Source: Firmicutes bacterium UBA5201 (GTDB lineage Bacteria; Bacillota; Clostridia; Peptostreptococcales; Acidaminobacteraceae). From it: 64,000 nucleotides of DNA. Position numbers and translations under genes: made by a program. The notes below the pieces were generated by a model that ran no database searches, was not told the DNA's origin, and saw only the letters and a program-made list of their open reading frames with translations. The stretch covers positions 90,481 to 154,480 of the forward strand of contig DHVT01000023.1 of assembly GCA_002412775.1 (NCBI GenBank). Reading direction: 5' to 3'. Positions within the stretch are counted from its first letter, which is position 1; each line of letters begins with the position of its first letter. Positions 41,075 through 50,284 of the stretch are shown piece by piece.

Positions 41075-42508
41075 TCAATCGTCGTCATCATCATCGTCGT
41101 CGTCATCATCGTCGTCGTCCATTTCGAATTTTACGATTTCGCCTGTGTAGGCATCTATTTCAATTTTGTATAATGTGCCTTCAAGTTCGATTTCAAATTT
41201 GTATTCGTCATCGTCTTGATCCATTTTTACGATGTTGCCATTAACGCGGTTGAGAGCGATAGTTCGTGCTTCATCAGAAGTGATACGTGTGCCTTGTGAA
41301 TACTCGTCATCATCATCGTCATCCACTTCAAGTTTGATGACTGCTCCAGTATAAGCGTTGATTTCAATTTTGTATTCTTTACCATCAAAGTATATTTCGA
41401 ATTTATATTCATCGTCGCCTTTATCCATTTTAACGATGTTTCCGTTAGCAAGGCCTAGAGCGATTCTGCGTGCTTCTGTTTCTGTGATGCGTGTGGCAGA
41501 GTAATCTTTGTCATCATCGTCATCGTCCATTTCAAACTTGACGATTTCTCCAGTATAGGCATTAATTTCAATTTTATATTTTGTGCCTTCAAGTACGATT
41601 TCAAATTCATATTCGTCATCATCTTGTTCAGTGTCTACGATTGTGCCGTTGACACGTTTCAGTGCGATAATTCTAGCTTCATCAAGTGTGATGCGAGTGC
41701 CTTTGTCATCTTTGTCGTAGTCATCGTCATCATCGTCGTCAGGGAACAAGATTTGTTTGATGGCATTGACTTCTTTTTCGGTGAAGTAATTTTCAAGTGA
41801 GAAGTCTGAGCGGTTGGCTACGCGCACCAATTCTTGTATGGACATGGAAGCCAAGTCTTGCTTGTTTAAAGTAGGATCCATGCTGAGTAGTGTGTTGATG
41901 AACTGCAGTTTACCTTTTGATATACTTAAATTGTCTTTATCTTCAGTTTTCACGCTAAGTGATTGTGAAATTACCACTGATTCAATGAGATCTTTTTCAA
42001 GTTCGAATTTTATGACTTTTTCTATGGTGTCACTATGTGCGTTGCGTTTGTCTGCGTTTTTGTTGTAGACTGAAACCAAAATCATATTTTGGTCGAATCT
42101 GAGGTAGTCCATTTCAACGAGCTTGCGTGTAATGGTTTCCACCGCTTCTTCAATGCTGAGTTTTTCAAGGGAAAGGGATTCAATGATTGCCTTGGCTTCG
42201 TCATTGACACCCTCTACTTCTACCACTTTGCCTGCACGGTTGATTCCAATTTCAAAACTTGGGTTGACGTCCAGGTAAACCATGGTGTCAGGAGTAACAT
42301 ACTGATATCTGTATCCGAAAAATGCGAATAGGAATATCGCCGCTATTGCGGCCACTTTGTATATTGGGAGTTTTTTGGCTGACTGCTTGGTGATGTGATC
42401 GTGCATTGCCATTTTTTCAACTTTTGCATTTTTGATTTGGTCCATTTTGTCTATTGGCGCTTCATCAATTCCGCGCTCTATTTTTTTGATGATTTGATCA
42501 TTGTTCAT
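41075..42508 (-). CDS. RsgI-like anti-sigma factor with three PepSY repeats and poly-Asp tail
   Basis: The protein has 477 residues. A cytoplasmic N-terminus (about 1-48) precedes a membrane segment (VAAIAAIFLFAFFGYRY), then an RsgI_N-type domain with VYLDVNPSFEIGINRAGKVV. The outer part has three near-identical PepSY-type units of about 67 residues, each starting TRIT.DEAR.IAL and containing EYKFEI, YKIEINAYTGEIVK. Asp runs (6-7 residues) join the units and 14 Asp end the protein. It overlaps the sigma gene by 11 bases. The pairing of an RsgI-type domain with an ECF sigma rather than SigI is less common. The Asp runs suggest Ca2+ or polycation sensing, which is inference. Confidence 0.85.
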   Translation of the reverse strand: MNNDQIIKKIERGIDEAPIDKMDQIKNAKVEKMAMHDHITKQSAKKLPIYKVAAIAAIFLFAFFGYRYQYVTPDTMVYLDVNPSFEIGINRAGKVVEVEGVNDEAKAIIESLSLEKLSIEEAVETITRKLVEMDYLRFDQNMILVSVYNKNADKRNAHSDTIEKVIKFELEKDLIESVVISQSLSVKTEDKDNLSISKGKLQFINTLLSMDPTLNKQDLASMSIQELVRVANRSDFSLENYFTEKEVNAIKQILFPDDDDDDDYDKDDKGTRITLDEARIIALKRVNGTIVDTEQDDDEYEFEIVLEGTKYKIEINAYTGEIVKFEMDDDDDDKDYSATRITETEARRIALGLANGNIVKMDKGDDEYKFEIYFDGKEYKIEINAYTGAVIKLEVDDDDDDEYSQGTRITSDEARTIALNRVNGNIVKMDQDDDEYKFEIELEGTLYKIEIDAYTGEIVKFEMDDDDDDDDDDDDDD

Positions 42509-43094
42509 AGGTCTTTCCTCCTTCTTCTAGAAATGTTCTCAACTTCTTAAGTCCTCTATGATATTTGGATAATACCGTTGAGATGTTTAGGTTTAATAAA
42601 CTTGCGATTTCTCTATGCTTCAGTCCTGATACGGAAAACAGCAAAATGATGGAACGCTCAGTATCACCTAGCTCTGCAAGTGCCGCCTCGAGTACCAATC
42701 GGTTTTCAGGGTGCATTTCGTATGACAAATTGATCTTGTCAAAGACTTCAGTTTCTCCAACCATCACTTCGCGGTTTCTTTTTCTGAGTTCGTCGAGAAA
42801 CAGGTTCTTGGCGATTGAAAAGATCCAAGCCATTGGTTTTCCCAGGGGCTGGTACAAATGCGCGGCTCCCATGACTTTGATGTAAGTCTCCTGCAGCAGA
42901 TCCACTGCCAGATTGTGATCCTTTGTCAGTGAAAGAAGGTATGCATAAAGTGTTCTTTCTGTTGAACTATAAAGTGTCTCAAGTGCATCCATATTGCCGT
43001 CTGCAATTTGCTCAAACAGATTGTCGTTTATATTAATATTGAGTCGTTTTTTTAAGATGGCCGATTCGTCAACCAGCATCGCTAAAGTCAGCAT
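42498..43094 (-). CDS. ECF-type RNA polymerase sigma factor
   Basis: The protein has 198 residues; its ATG at 43094 follows AAGGAGATGAAAC. Region 2 is seen in LETLYSSTERTLYAYLLSLT, LAVDLLQETYIKVM and MAWIFSIAKNLFLDELRKRN; region 4 in LGDTERSIILLFSVSGLKHR and IASLLNLNISTVLSKYHRGL. Region 3 is absent, as expected for ECF factors. It is coupled to the membrane anti-sigma gene, so release by an envelope signal is likely. I could not identify a convincing autoregulatory promoter in 43095-43233. Confidence 0.88.
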   Translation of the reverse strand: MLTLAMLVDESAILKKRLNININDNLFEQIADGNMDALETLYSSTERTLYAYLLSLTKDHNLAVDLLQETYIKVMGAAHLYQPLGKPMAWIFSIAKNLFLDELRKRNREVMVGETEVFDKINLSYEMHPENRLVLEAALAELGDTERSIILLFSVSGLKHREIASLLNLNISTVLSKYHRGLKKLRTFLEEGGKTYEQ

Positions 43095-43233
43095 GTTTCA
43101 TCTCCTTTATATAGTGTTAACGGATGAAAGTCTCGTTTTATTGCATCCATTTTTATTATTACCCGAATTTTTGTGGATTAAGGTTTCGCACAATGCTAAA
43201 ATATAAAAAACAACATATTTTAACGGAGGATTT

Positions 43234-44709
43234 ATGTCAACAGAACAAATTGATATCGACCGCAATCATCGAATACTGAGAGTCATCGCAATTACCTACT
43301 CCATCATCGGCATTACCTCATTGATCGGTGGATATGCAGTATTTCTCGCTCCTGGGTATTCAGGAAATCTCACTGCATTTTCTCTCGGAATCATCACATT
43401 TTTTGCGCTACTGGCAACACTTAATGCTCTCTATCTCAGGAAGAAGATCAACCGTTTCTCAACTTTGTTCACTTTGACAACAGGATATTTGCCTTTAGGG
43501 TTCTTCAGTTTGTTGATGGTTCAATCCAATAGGCTATCATTTTTGACCATTGTGATGTTCTTGATCCCTCTGGCTCTGAATTCCAAACGCAGGTATACGA
43601 TTGGCTTTGGCGCACTTGGACTTGTGACGCTTGGATATTGGACCATCGTCAGTGGTCTCCTTGAATCGACTGAAAAGGCAATGCTTTTTGTGATTGGAAT
43701 CCAGATTTTTGCAGTGGTCATGGTGGTTTCCAATGGCTTTTCTGGTGTACTGAAACAAGCTTCTGAGGCGGCGGAGGAGATTAGGACCAAAGCTGAGGCG
43801 GAACGGGAAGATTTTAAGAAACGTCAAAAGACTGTGGATGAAGTCAAGCTCAGCATCAGCAATATGTATACAAAAATCGAACAATCCTCAGATGCCATGA
43901 ACTCGCTCGTTCAGGCCATGGATGAAATCAGCAAAGGCTCCTATGATCAAACGACTGCCACTGAGACAATCAGCCAAAAGAGCAAACAAATATTGAGTCA
44001 GATCAACGCCTTCAGGGACGATGTCACTGCGGTGAGCGAGCTCTCGACCCACATAGCGACCCTCAGCAGCGCACTGGACAAATCGAATGAGCAAATCGGC
44101 ATTCACGCTTCATCCAATACTCAAACCATCGACAGACTGAATCTTCAGGTCAAAGGGAATGCCGCACAACTGGGCACGATCAAGGATGTGCTGCAACTTG
44201 TCAAAGCGGTCGCCAACCAGACCAATTTACTCGCACTCAATGCCTCTATTGAGGCGGCAAGAGCTGGTGACAGCGGCAAGGGATTTGCGGTGGTCGCACA
44301 GGAAATCAGAAAACTTGCAGAAGATACGGATGCCTTATCAAGCAAGATCGATATCGAAATCGGCTTGGTGACGGATTCATTTGATCACTTGCTGAACAGT
44401 TTCAGCGGATTGGTCGAGTCCAACGGAAGCACTGTTGAATCATTGAATCAGATATCGAAAAACATCAGCAATTTGGATCAAGGTATCGATACTCTGAAGG
44501 CGAAATCAATGACAATGAATTCAGGCGTCAACGGGATTGTCACTGCCAATTCAGAACTGGCACAAAGCACTGAAACAATCAGTGCCACTCTCGAGGAGAG
44601 CATGGCCATTATCGAGGAGGTCAAAGCTACTACGGATAGTATTGACAGGGATATGGATGAAATAAAAATCATATCCAATTCAATTGATCAAACGATTGCG
44701 TTGATTTGA
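43234..44709 (+). CDS. Methyl-accepting chemotaxis-type protein
   Basis: The protein has 491 residues; its ATG at 43234 follows AACGGAGGATTT. Six membrane segments (residues about 15-180) come first with only short loops, so sensing is within or near the membrane. A coiled coil follows directly; no HAMP domain is seen. The signalling tip is intact: NQTNLLALNASIEAARAGDS and GKGFAVVAQEIRKLAEDT. It should modulate CheA, though no che genes are nearby. Confidence 0.85.
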   Translation: MSTEQIDIDRNHRILRVIAITYSIIGITSLIGGYAVFLAPGYSGNLTAFSLGIITFFALLATLNALYLRKKINRFSTLFTLTTGYLPLGFFSLLMVQSNRLSFLTIVMFLIPLALNSKRRYTIGFGALGLVTLGYWTIVSGLLESTEKAMLFVIGIQIFAVVMVVSNGFSGVLKQASEAAEEIRTKAEAEREDFKKRQKTVDEVKLSISNMYTKIEQSSDAMNSLVQAMDEISKGSYDQTTATETISQKSKQILSQINAFRDDVTAVSELSTHIATLSSALDKSNEQIGIHASSNTQTIDRLNLQVKGNAAQLGTIKDVLQLVKAVANQTNLLALNASIEAARAGDSGKGFAVVAQEIRKLAEDTDALSSKIDIEIGLVTDSFDHLLNSFSGLVESNGSTVESLNQISKNISNLDQGIDTLKAKSMTMNSGVNGIVTANSELAQSTETISATLEESMAIIEEVKATTDSIDRDMDEIKIISNSIDQTIALI

Positions 44710-44711
44710 TA

Positions 44712-44741
44712 CGCTAGTATAGTTTCGCTTCGCGAGAACCA
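44712..44741 (+). repeat. Single GCGAGAAC hairpin unit
   Basis: CGCTAGTATAGTTTCGCTTC and GCGAGAACCATAC match the cores at 39904 and 40903. It starts three bases past the stop codon of the MCP gene. Confidence 0.75.
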
Positions 44742-44774
44742 TACATTTTTCGCCATGCGAGATAATTAATATTG

Positions 44775-44826
44775 AAGCCACTTCACATCTAGATTTGTAT
44801 TCTAGTTGTGAGGTGGCTTATTTTTG
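44775..44826 (+). terminator. Terminator after the MCP gene
   Basis: AAGCCACTTCACA pairs with TGTGAGGTGGCTT around a CTAG-containing loop and is followed by ATTTTTG. Confidence 0.8.
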
Positions 44827-44997
44827 TTGGGGTTTGGCGTAGGCCAAATTTGTCATAATGAAAATTATATGCTGTATCACGACAATATTTTTCTATCAAA
44901 GTGTCCTATGACTATCTATTTCTATCTAATGTACTAAAATAAAAACTAACCTATAATTATTTGTAACGAATGAAATTTAATTGGGAGGTTTCTATTT

Positions 44998-46146
44998 ATG
45001 AGAAAAGCATTTATATCACCATCAAAGTATGTGCAGGGCGAAGATGAGCTTTTGAATCTCGGTTACTTTGTCAAAACTTTTGGAGAGTCGGCACTTTTGA
45101 TTGCTCATGCAGAGGATGTCAAAAGGGTAAAAAGTAAGCTTGAAGAAACGGAAAAAAGGTTTGGAATCAAATTCATAGAAAGTAATTTTGGCGGTGAGTG
45201 TTCCAGAGATGAGATCAAACGACTTGAAGAAGTTGCAGCTAAAAATAATTGTGCGTGCACCATAGGACTTGGCGGCGGAAAAGCTATCGATACGGCAAAG
45301 TGTGTTGCTAAGAGTCATGCACTCATCATTTGCCCGACCATTGCGGCAACCGATGCGCCTACCAGTCACTCTGCGGTGCTTTATACACCTGAAGGTGCTT
45401 TTGATGATTATGCCTATTTTAGTCAAAATCCAAGTGTTGTTCTTGTAGATACAACCGTCATCGCGAAAGCACCAACAAGATTTCTGGTATCGGGTATGGG
45501 CGATTCTCTTTCAACATATTTCGAAGCGCGTGCAACCAGAATGTCCTATTCAAATGTCAACGCAGGGCTCCCATGTGGCTTCAGAGAAGGACACTCCGAA
45601 GGCGCAAAAGGAACAAATACCGCATTTGCACTTGCAAGACTCTGCTACGAAACACTCCTTTCAGATGGTCTAAAAGCGAAACACGCTTGTGATGTTGACC
45701 AAGTGACTCCAGCACTCGAAAATATTATTGAGGCAAATTCGCTCCTTTCAGGTCTTGGGTTCGAAAGCGGCGGGCTTGCCGCAGCACATGCCATACATGA
45801 CGGATTGACCATTTTGGAGGGAACACACAAATATTTCCACGGTGAGAAAGTGGCTTTCGGAACATTGGTCCAATTGGTTCTTGAAAATGCTCCAACAGAA
45901 GAAATTGAAGAAGTTTTAGCTTTCTGCTTGAGCGTTGGACTTCCTGTATGTCTGAAAGACATAGGCGTTGATTCACTTACTGACGAAGAGCTTCATGCTG
46001 TGGCAGCCAAAGCGTGTATTCCTGAAGAATCCATTCATTCAATGCCTTTCCCGATAACAATTTCCGCTGTGGCAGCTGCCATCAAAACAGCCGATGTCAT
46101 CGGAAAAGCTTATAAAATGAAATTCGAAAGGAATTCACATGAATAA
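44998..46146 (+). CDS. gldA: Glycerol dehydrogenase
   Basis: The protein has 382 residues; its ATG follows TGGGAGGTTTCTATTT. It begins MRKAFISPSKYVQGEDELLN, as usual for GldA, with the NAD-binding CTIGLGGGKAIDTAKC and CPTIAATDAPTSHSAV. Metal ligands are expected from the Asp and two His of the iron-type alcohol dehydrogenase fold: VSGMGDSLSTYFEA, SGGLAAAHAIHDGL and FHGEKVAFG are all present. It oxidises glycerol to dihydroxyacetone, which the next gene phosphorylates. A TATAAT at about 44952 is the best promoter candidate. Confidence 0.93.
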   Translation: MRKAFISPSKYVQGEDELLNLGYFVKTFGESALLIAHAEDVKRVKSKLEETEKRFGIKFIESNFGGECSRDEIKRLEEVAAKNNCACTIGLGGGKAIDTAKCVAKSHALIICPTIAATDAPTSHSAVLYTPEGAFDDYAYFSQNPSVVLVDTTVIAKAPTRFLVSGMGDSLSTYFEARATRMSYSNVNAGLPCGFREGHSEGAKGTNTAFALARLCYETLLSDGLKAKHACDVDQVTPALENIIEANSLLSGLGFESGGLAAAHAIHDGLTILEGTHKYFHGEKVAFGTLVQLVLENAPTEEIEEVLAFCLSVGLPVCLKDIGVDSLTDEELHAVAAKACIPEESIHSMPFPITISAVAAAIKTADVIGKAYKMKFERNSHE

Positions 46147-47893
46147 AATAATCAACAACCCCAACCATCTGGTCTATGAGATGTGCAAAGGGATCGAACT
46201 TGCTCATCCCGAACTTCAATTTGTTGAAAAATTCAAAATCATAAAGAAAAAAAACATCAATAAAGAAAAGGTTACCTTAATCAGTGGCGGCGGAAGCGGA
46301 CATGAACCCGCACATGCTGGATATGTAGGTGAAGGCATGCTGGATGCGGCTGTCTGCGGTGATGTTTTTGCATCGCCTTCGCAAATACAGGTCTATCAAG
46401 CCATCCGGGAAACCACTAGCAACAAAGGCACACTGCTCATCATCAAAAATTACAGCGGTGACATGATGAACTTTAAAAACGCTGCTCACCTTGCCAAGGA
46501 AGATGGCATCCACATTGATTATGTCAAAGTCGATGACGATATCGCTGTTCAAGACTCTCTCTATACTGTTGGTCATAGAGGTGTAGCAGGAACAGTCTTT
46601 GTTCACAAGATCGCCGGTGCGCTTGCTGAAGCTGGAAAGAGTTTGCAGGAAGTCAAAGCAGTGGCTGAGAAAACAGCTCAAAATGTCAAGAGTATTGGAT
46701 TTGCATTCAGCTCCTGTACAGTGCCTGCAAAAGGATCCCCTACTTTTGATATCGCAGATGATGAAATGGAATATGGTGTTGGAATTCATGGCGAGCCCGG
46801 TATAGAGCGCGAAAAAATCATCTCAGCCAATGAACTTTCCTCAAGAATGGTCGCTTCGCTCTTAAGTGCGTTGGATATGACAAGCGGTGAGGTTGCCCTC
46901 ATGATCAACGGCTTTGGCAGCACTCCACTCCAAGAGCTCTATGTTCTAAATCACGCTGTATACAAAGAGTTGGTTGGTGCTGGAATTACAGTCCATAGAA
47001 TATTCGTTGGCAATTATATGACAAGCATCGACATGATCGGAGCTTCCGTATCCATCCTTAAGGTTGATGATGAACTGAAGATGCTTCTGAATGCCCCATG
47101 CAAAACGCCTGGCCTCAGCATTCATGGCCAAGTATCACAGGCGGAATATGTCCCCTTGTCGATTGAAAATGTTAGTTCAAAGCCAAACGACATTTCGTAC
47201 GAGATGCAAACGGATGAAGTCCATGCGATTATTGAAAATGAACGATTATCACTTAACAATTTGCACTATTTGGTCGACGCCATGAGCGAGTGTATCATAA
47301 GAAACGAAGTGCCTTTCTGTGAGCTGGATGCCATAGCCGGAGATGGAGATTTCGGGATGAGCATTGCCAAGGGATTTAAGAGACTCAAATCCGAGTGGAA
47401 CGAGCTGATTACCACTTCCAGTTCAATAGGCGAATTTTTGGAAAGCTGTTCATTGATTATTATGGAGCATTGCGGTGGTGCTTCAGGACCAATTTGGGGA
47501 TCCGCATTCAGAGGTGCAAGCAAATTCGCAGGAAATGCATCTGATTTGTCTCTTATGCAATTTGCAGACATGATTCAGTCTTCCATAAAAGCGATTCAAA
47601 ATACTGGTGAAAGAACCTTTGGTCGCGGTGCGGTTGTCGGTGATAAAACGCTCATTGACGCACTGGTTCCTTTTGCGGACTCGCTAAAAGCTAGCGCTGT
47701 CGATCAACTTACTTTTAAAGAAGCTTTTAAGTTGGCTGCAGCGAGTGCTGTAGAAGGCGCAAATAACACCAAGCTCATATCTGCTAAGATGGGACGGGCT
47801 GGAACCGTTGGTGAAAGAAGCATTGGTCATCCAGACGCAGGTGCACAGGCATTAGGTGTCATTTTCACTGAACTTGCGGACTTAGTACAATAA
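46139..47893 (+). CDS. dhaKL: Dihydroxyacetone kinase, DhaK-DhaL fusion (ATP-dependent)
   Basis: The protein has 584 residues and overlaps gldA by 8 bases. The N-terminal DhaK part has LISGGGSGHEPAHAGYVGEG, the catalytic-His segment YTVGHRGVAGTVFVHKIAGA and FSSCTVPAKGSPTFD. The C-terminal DhaL part has CELDAIAGDGDFGMSIAKGF (metal-binding Asp cluster) and MEHCGGASGPIWGSAFRG, and ends RAGTVGERSIGHPDAGAQAL. Length and fusion match ATP-dependent kinases rather than the PTS-linked DhaKLM set. Product is dihydroxyacetone phosphate for glycolysis. Confidence 0.93.
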   Translation: MNKIINNPNHLVYEMCKGIELAHPELQFVEKFKIIKKKNINKEKVTLISGGGSGHEPAHAGYVGEGMLDAAVCGDVFASPSQIQVYQAIRETTSNKGTLLIIKNYSGDMMNFKNAAHLAKEDGIHIDYVKVDDDIAVQDSLYTVGHRGVAGTVFVHKIAGALAEAGKSLQEVKAVAEKTAQNVKSIGFAFSSCTVPAKGSPTFDIADDEMEYGVGIHGEPGIEREKIISANELSSRMVASLLSALDMTSGEVALMINGFGSTPLQELYVLNHAVYKELVGAGITVHRIFVGNYMTSIDMIGASVSILKVDDELKMLLNAPCKTPGLSIHGQVSQAEYVPLSIENVSSKPNDISYEMQTDEVHAIIENERLSLNNLHYLVDAMSECIIRNEVPFCELDAIAGDGDFGMSIAKGFKRLKSEWNELITTSSSIGEFLESCSLIIMEHCGGASGPIWGSAFRGASKFAGNASDLSLMQFADMIQSSIKAIQNTGERTFGRGAVVGDKTLIDALVPFADSLKASAVDQLTFKEAFKLAAASAVEGANNTKLISAKMGRAGTVGERSIGHPDAGAQALGVIFTELADLVQ

Positions 47894-47951
47894 AAAAAAA
47901 CCTTCTGCTTAAAAATTCAATCCATGAATCTTTTTGCAGAAGGTTTTTATT
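47893..47951. terminator. Bidirectional terminator between dhaKL and the PocR/AraC gene
   Basis: AAAACCTTCTGC pairs with GCAGAAGGTTTT, with A and T runs on both sides. It serves both converging genes; the stem reaches the last codons of the regulator gene. Confidence 0.85.
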
Positions 47952-48867
47952 TTATTATGGTTCTTCTATAGTTTTGAGGTGTGATCCCTGTAGCTTTTTT
48001 AAACAGCTTTATAAAATAACTTGCATCTTCATACCCACAGGACAATGCCACATACTTTACTGTGATGTCTGGGTTGAGTAACAGCTGCTTAGCGTGATTT
48101 AAACGAAGGGATTCAACATATTTCATAATACTGATGCCATAGGTCTTCGAAAACAATCTGCTGAAATAGCTGTCTGAGACATTACAAATTTGTGCCAAAT
48201 GTTTTAAAGTGTGTTTCTCACAAAAGTGTTCCTCTAAATATTTCATTGCCGGCAACAATAGTTCAGAGCTGTTTCTTTGCGTGATATTCACTACCGGTTC
48301 TGATGCAAGAGTCAATTCATTCAGCAATTTTTCTCCTGGATTTTGAACCATATACTGGCATATGGTTTGGAGTATTTTAGAGGATGCTTCAATTTTCGAA
48401 TAAGAAATCGTTGGCAATTGATCATAAAAAGTTTTAAGAGCCGGTTTTTCATCAAAAAGCGTCTTTAAGTCACTCAATCTGTAGATTGTTTCAATCGCCG
48501 GTGATGGTTCATTTTGATCCAGTCTGATTTGTCCTGCCATAATGGCGCCAAGATACATGTCATTTATGATAATGGGAACTGCGATGTCGACAATATTCGC
48601 ATGACACATGTAGATAAAGGGTTTTTTTGACCTGGCCGCTTCAAGACCACCATGTGAATCACATTTCTCGCAAAGAGCTGCATAATCAGGTAAAATTCTG
48701 ATTTGACTGCAAAATTCACTACATTCGCTGTGTGAATTCAGCGGTCTTCCTTTGTAGTCCACTGTAATGATCGCAAGGTCCGTGGATTTGGCTAAATTAT
48801 CCTGAATGTGCTGAAATTCAGCAGTCTTAACGGTGTCATAAAGATTTATCCATGTTTCATTCAACAA
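47947..48867 (-). CDS. PocR-domain AraC-family regulator
   Basis: I chose TTG 48867 because a GGGGGG-AAG ribosome binding site precedes it, while the longer frame (GTG 48927) would run through a TATAAT box. The N-terminal PocR ligand domain has CSEFCSQIRILPDYAALCEK and IYMCHANIVDIAVPIIINDM; the C-terminal AraC HTH pair has LAQICNVSDSYFSRLFSKTY and VKYVALSCGYEDASYFIKLF. PocR/DhaR-type regulators respond to polyols such as 1,2-propanediol or glycerol, so control of gldA-dhaKL is likely. Confidence 0.85.
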   Translation of the reverse strand: MLNETWINLYDTVKTAEFQHIQDNLAKSTDLAIITVDYKGRPLNSHSECSEFCSQIRILPDYAALCEKCDSHGGLEAARSKKPFIYMCHANIVDIAVPIIINDMYLGAIMAGQIRLDQNEPSPAIETIYRLSDLKTLFDEKPALKTFYDQLPTISYSKIEASSKILQTICQYMVQNPGEKLLNELTLASEPVVNITQRNSSELLLPAMKYLEEHFCEKHTLKHLAQICNVSDSYFSRLFSKTYGISIMKYVESLRLNHAKQLLLNPDITVKYVALSCGYEDASYFIKLFKKATGITPQNYRRTIIK

Positions 48868-48913
48868 ACTTCCCCCCTTTTTATGTATGCCAACTGATTC
48901 TTTTATATTTTGA

Positions 48914-48922
48914 TTATAACAT
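48914..48922 (-). promoter_or_regulatory. Extended -10 promoter of the PocR/AraC gene
   Basis: On the minus strand TGTTATAAT matches the extended -10 consensus TGnTATAAT. No good -35 is seen at 17 bases, which fits an activator-dependent or extended -10 promoter. It decides against the longer start at 48927. Confidence 0.55.
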
Positions 48923-48960
48923 ATCACTGTTGCATTTTAGTCGCCCACGCCATATCCATA

Positions 48961-49980
48961 TTAAGCCTCATCTAAATGAGAAAGGATACTTTCCATCAAC
49001 TCACCCATATTTGGGAATGGGAAAGTATGACCCATACCATCGATCCACAAGCCTTTTGCATTTGGTATTACTTCTACGAGCTTCTTTCCATGTTCAATTG
49101 GCATAAATTGGTCGTCAGTTCCATGGATTACAAGAGTTCGAGTATCTATAGTTTTAAGTTTCTCATATCGTGATGGTGTAACTTCCACGGCTTTGCGATG
49201 TTGTAACACCCCACTTAAATTAAAGCCCTTTCGCTTTCGAAGATCATATAAAACTACCTCAGCAATCTCTTTGATGTCGATTTTTTCATATCCTAAACCA
49301 CTAATTGTTTTCGCAATCCGTTCCTTAATCAAATTTTTCTCACCGCCTACTATACGGTACTTTAACAATGGAATCGCCTTCACCATAGAACTCATAAAGT
49401 AACTTGAGCTCATTCCTGGTATTTCAGGATCTATAGCATAACCCGTTGTCAACATCAGCGTAAGAGTGGTCACTCTATCCGGATGATTGATAGCAATTTC
49501 TTGTGCTATCATTCCTCCCATAGATAGTCCAACAATATGTGCTTCATTTATTTGAAGTGCATCTAGTACCGCAACAGCATCTTCTGCCATATCTACTAAC
49601 GAATATGGATTCTTATTATCCCAATCAACTACCCAATCAGACATCCCTGTTCCTCTTTGGTCGTAACGAATTACTTGATAGCCGGAGTCAACAAATTCCT
49701 GCACAAATAATCGAGGCCAATCCAATGCACTCGCTCCCATTCCAATATTTAGCAAAACACTTCCTTTCAACTGATTTTTAGGAGAAATACTTTCATACCA
49801 AATATCCAAACCGTTTGATGTATCAACACCTGTTTTACCAGTAAACAGTTCGGGCAACGGATTATTTAATACCTCATTGATAATAGCGTCCGTTTCTGCT
49901 GGGAGCTTTGGACCTGCTATTAAGATCCAAATTGTTAAGCATGCAAATATTGTTAAAATAATTGAACCAACTATAATCAT
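48961..49980 (-). CDS. Membrane-anchored alpha/beta hydrolase
   Basis: The ATG at 49980 follows GAGAGGGAGAACT; a GTG at 50013 would add MKPKKHKRGRT before the membrane segment (MIIVGSIILTIFACLTIWIL). The catalytic triad is visible: VGLSMGGMIAQE (Ser), VIHGTDDQFMPIEH (Asp), WIDGMGHTFPFP (His). The oxyanion region is NIGMGASALDWPRLF. Substrate cannot be told. It has no coupling to neighbours. Confidence 0.85.
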   Translation of the reverse strand: MIIVGSIILTIFACLTIWILIAGPKLPAETDAIINEVLNNPLPELFTGKTGVDTSNGLDIWYESISPKNQLKGSVLLNIGMGASALDWPRLFVQEFVDSGYQVIRYDQRGTGMSDWVVDWDNKNPYSLVDMAEDAVAVLDALQINEAHIVGLSMGGMIAQEIAINHPDRVTTLTLMLTTGYAIDPEIPGMSSSYFMSSMVKAIPLLKYRIVGGEKNLIKERIAKTISGLGYEKIDIKEIAEVVLYDLRKRKGFNLSGVLQHRKAVEVTPSRYEKLKTIDTRTLVIHGTDDQFMPIEHGKKLVEVIPNAKGLWIDGMGHTFPFPNMGELMESILSHLDEA

Positions 49981-50084
49981 AGTTCTCCCTCTCTTATGCT
50001 TTTTAGGCTTCACTACCTAAAGTTCACATCTATATTCCTATTCTCTCACAAAACATTCTATAAATACAATGTTAAGTGTAAAAA

Positions 50085-50284
50085 CAAGACTCATTTCGAA
50101 GGGGTGAACTTCGATAATGAGTCTGTTTGGGTTCTAAGGGTTCTATGGCCATGGATTCAGCAATTACATAGACGCTAATGAGCTTTTGCTTAATAGACAT
50201 TCTGTTTGCCCCAACATAGACGCTAGTAAGTTTTTGCTACGCAAAATCTTACCTACGCGCTGTTTTTCTGACGAAAAACAGTAC
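50085..50284 (+). repeat. Hairpin block flanking the Rpn gene (3' side)
   Basis: A terminator-like AGACTCATTTCGAAGGGG/TTCGATAATGAGTCT hairpin is followed by TTCTAAGGGTTCTATGG and CATGGATTCAGCAATTACAT, then GACGCTA modules with TTTTTGC/GCAAAA and CTGTTTTTC-TGAC-GAAAAACAG stems. It ends at the Rpn stop codon. Nearly the same block lies at 56470-56676, next to the decayed Rpn copy, and a similar one lies upstream of the gene at 51365-51500. Confidence 0.8.

Noticed and set aside
41227..41451. 74-codon minus-strand ORF inside the anti-sigma gene
   Set aside because: It is an alternative frame of the PepSY repeats; low-complexity Met/Thr/Lys translation.
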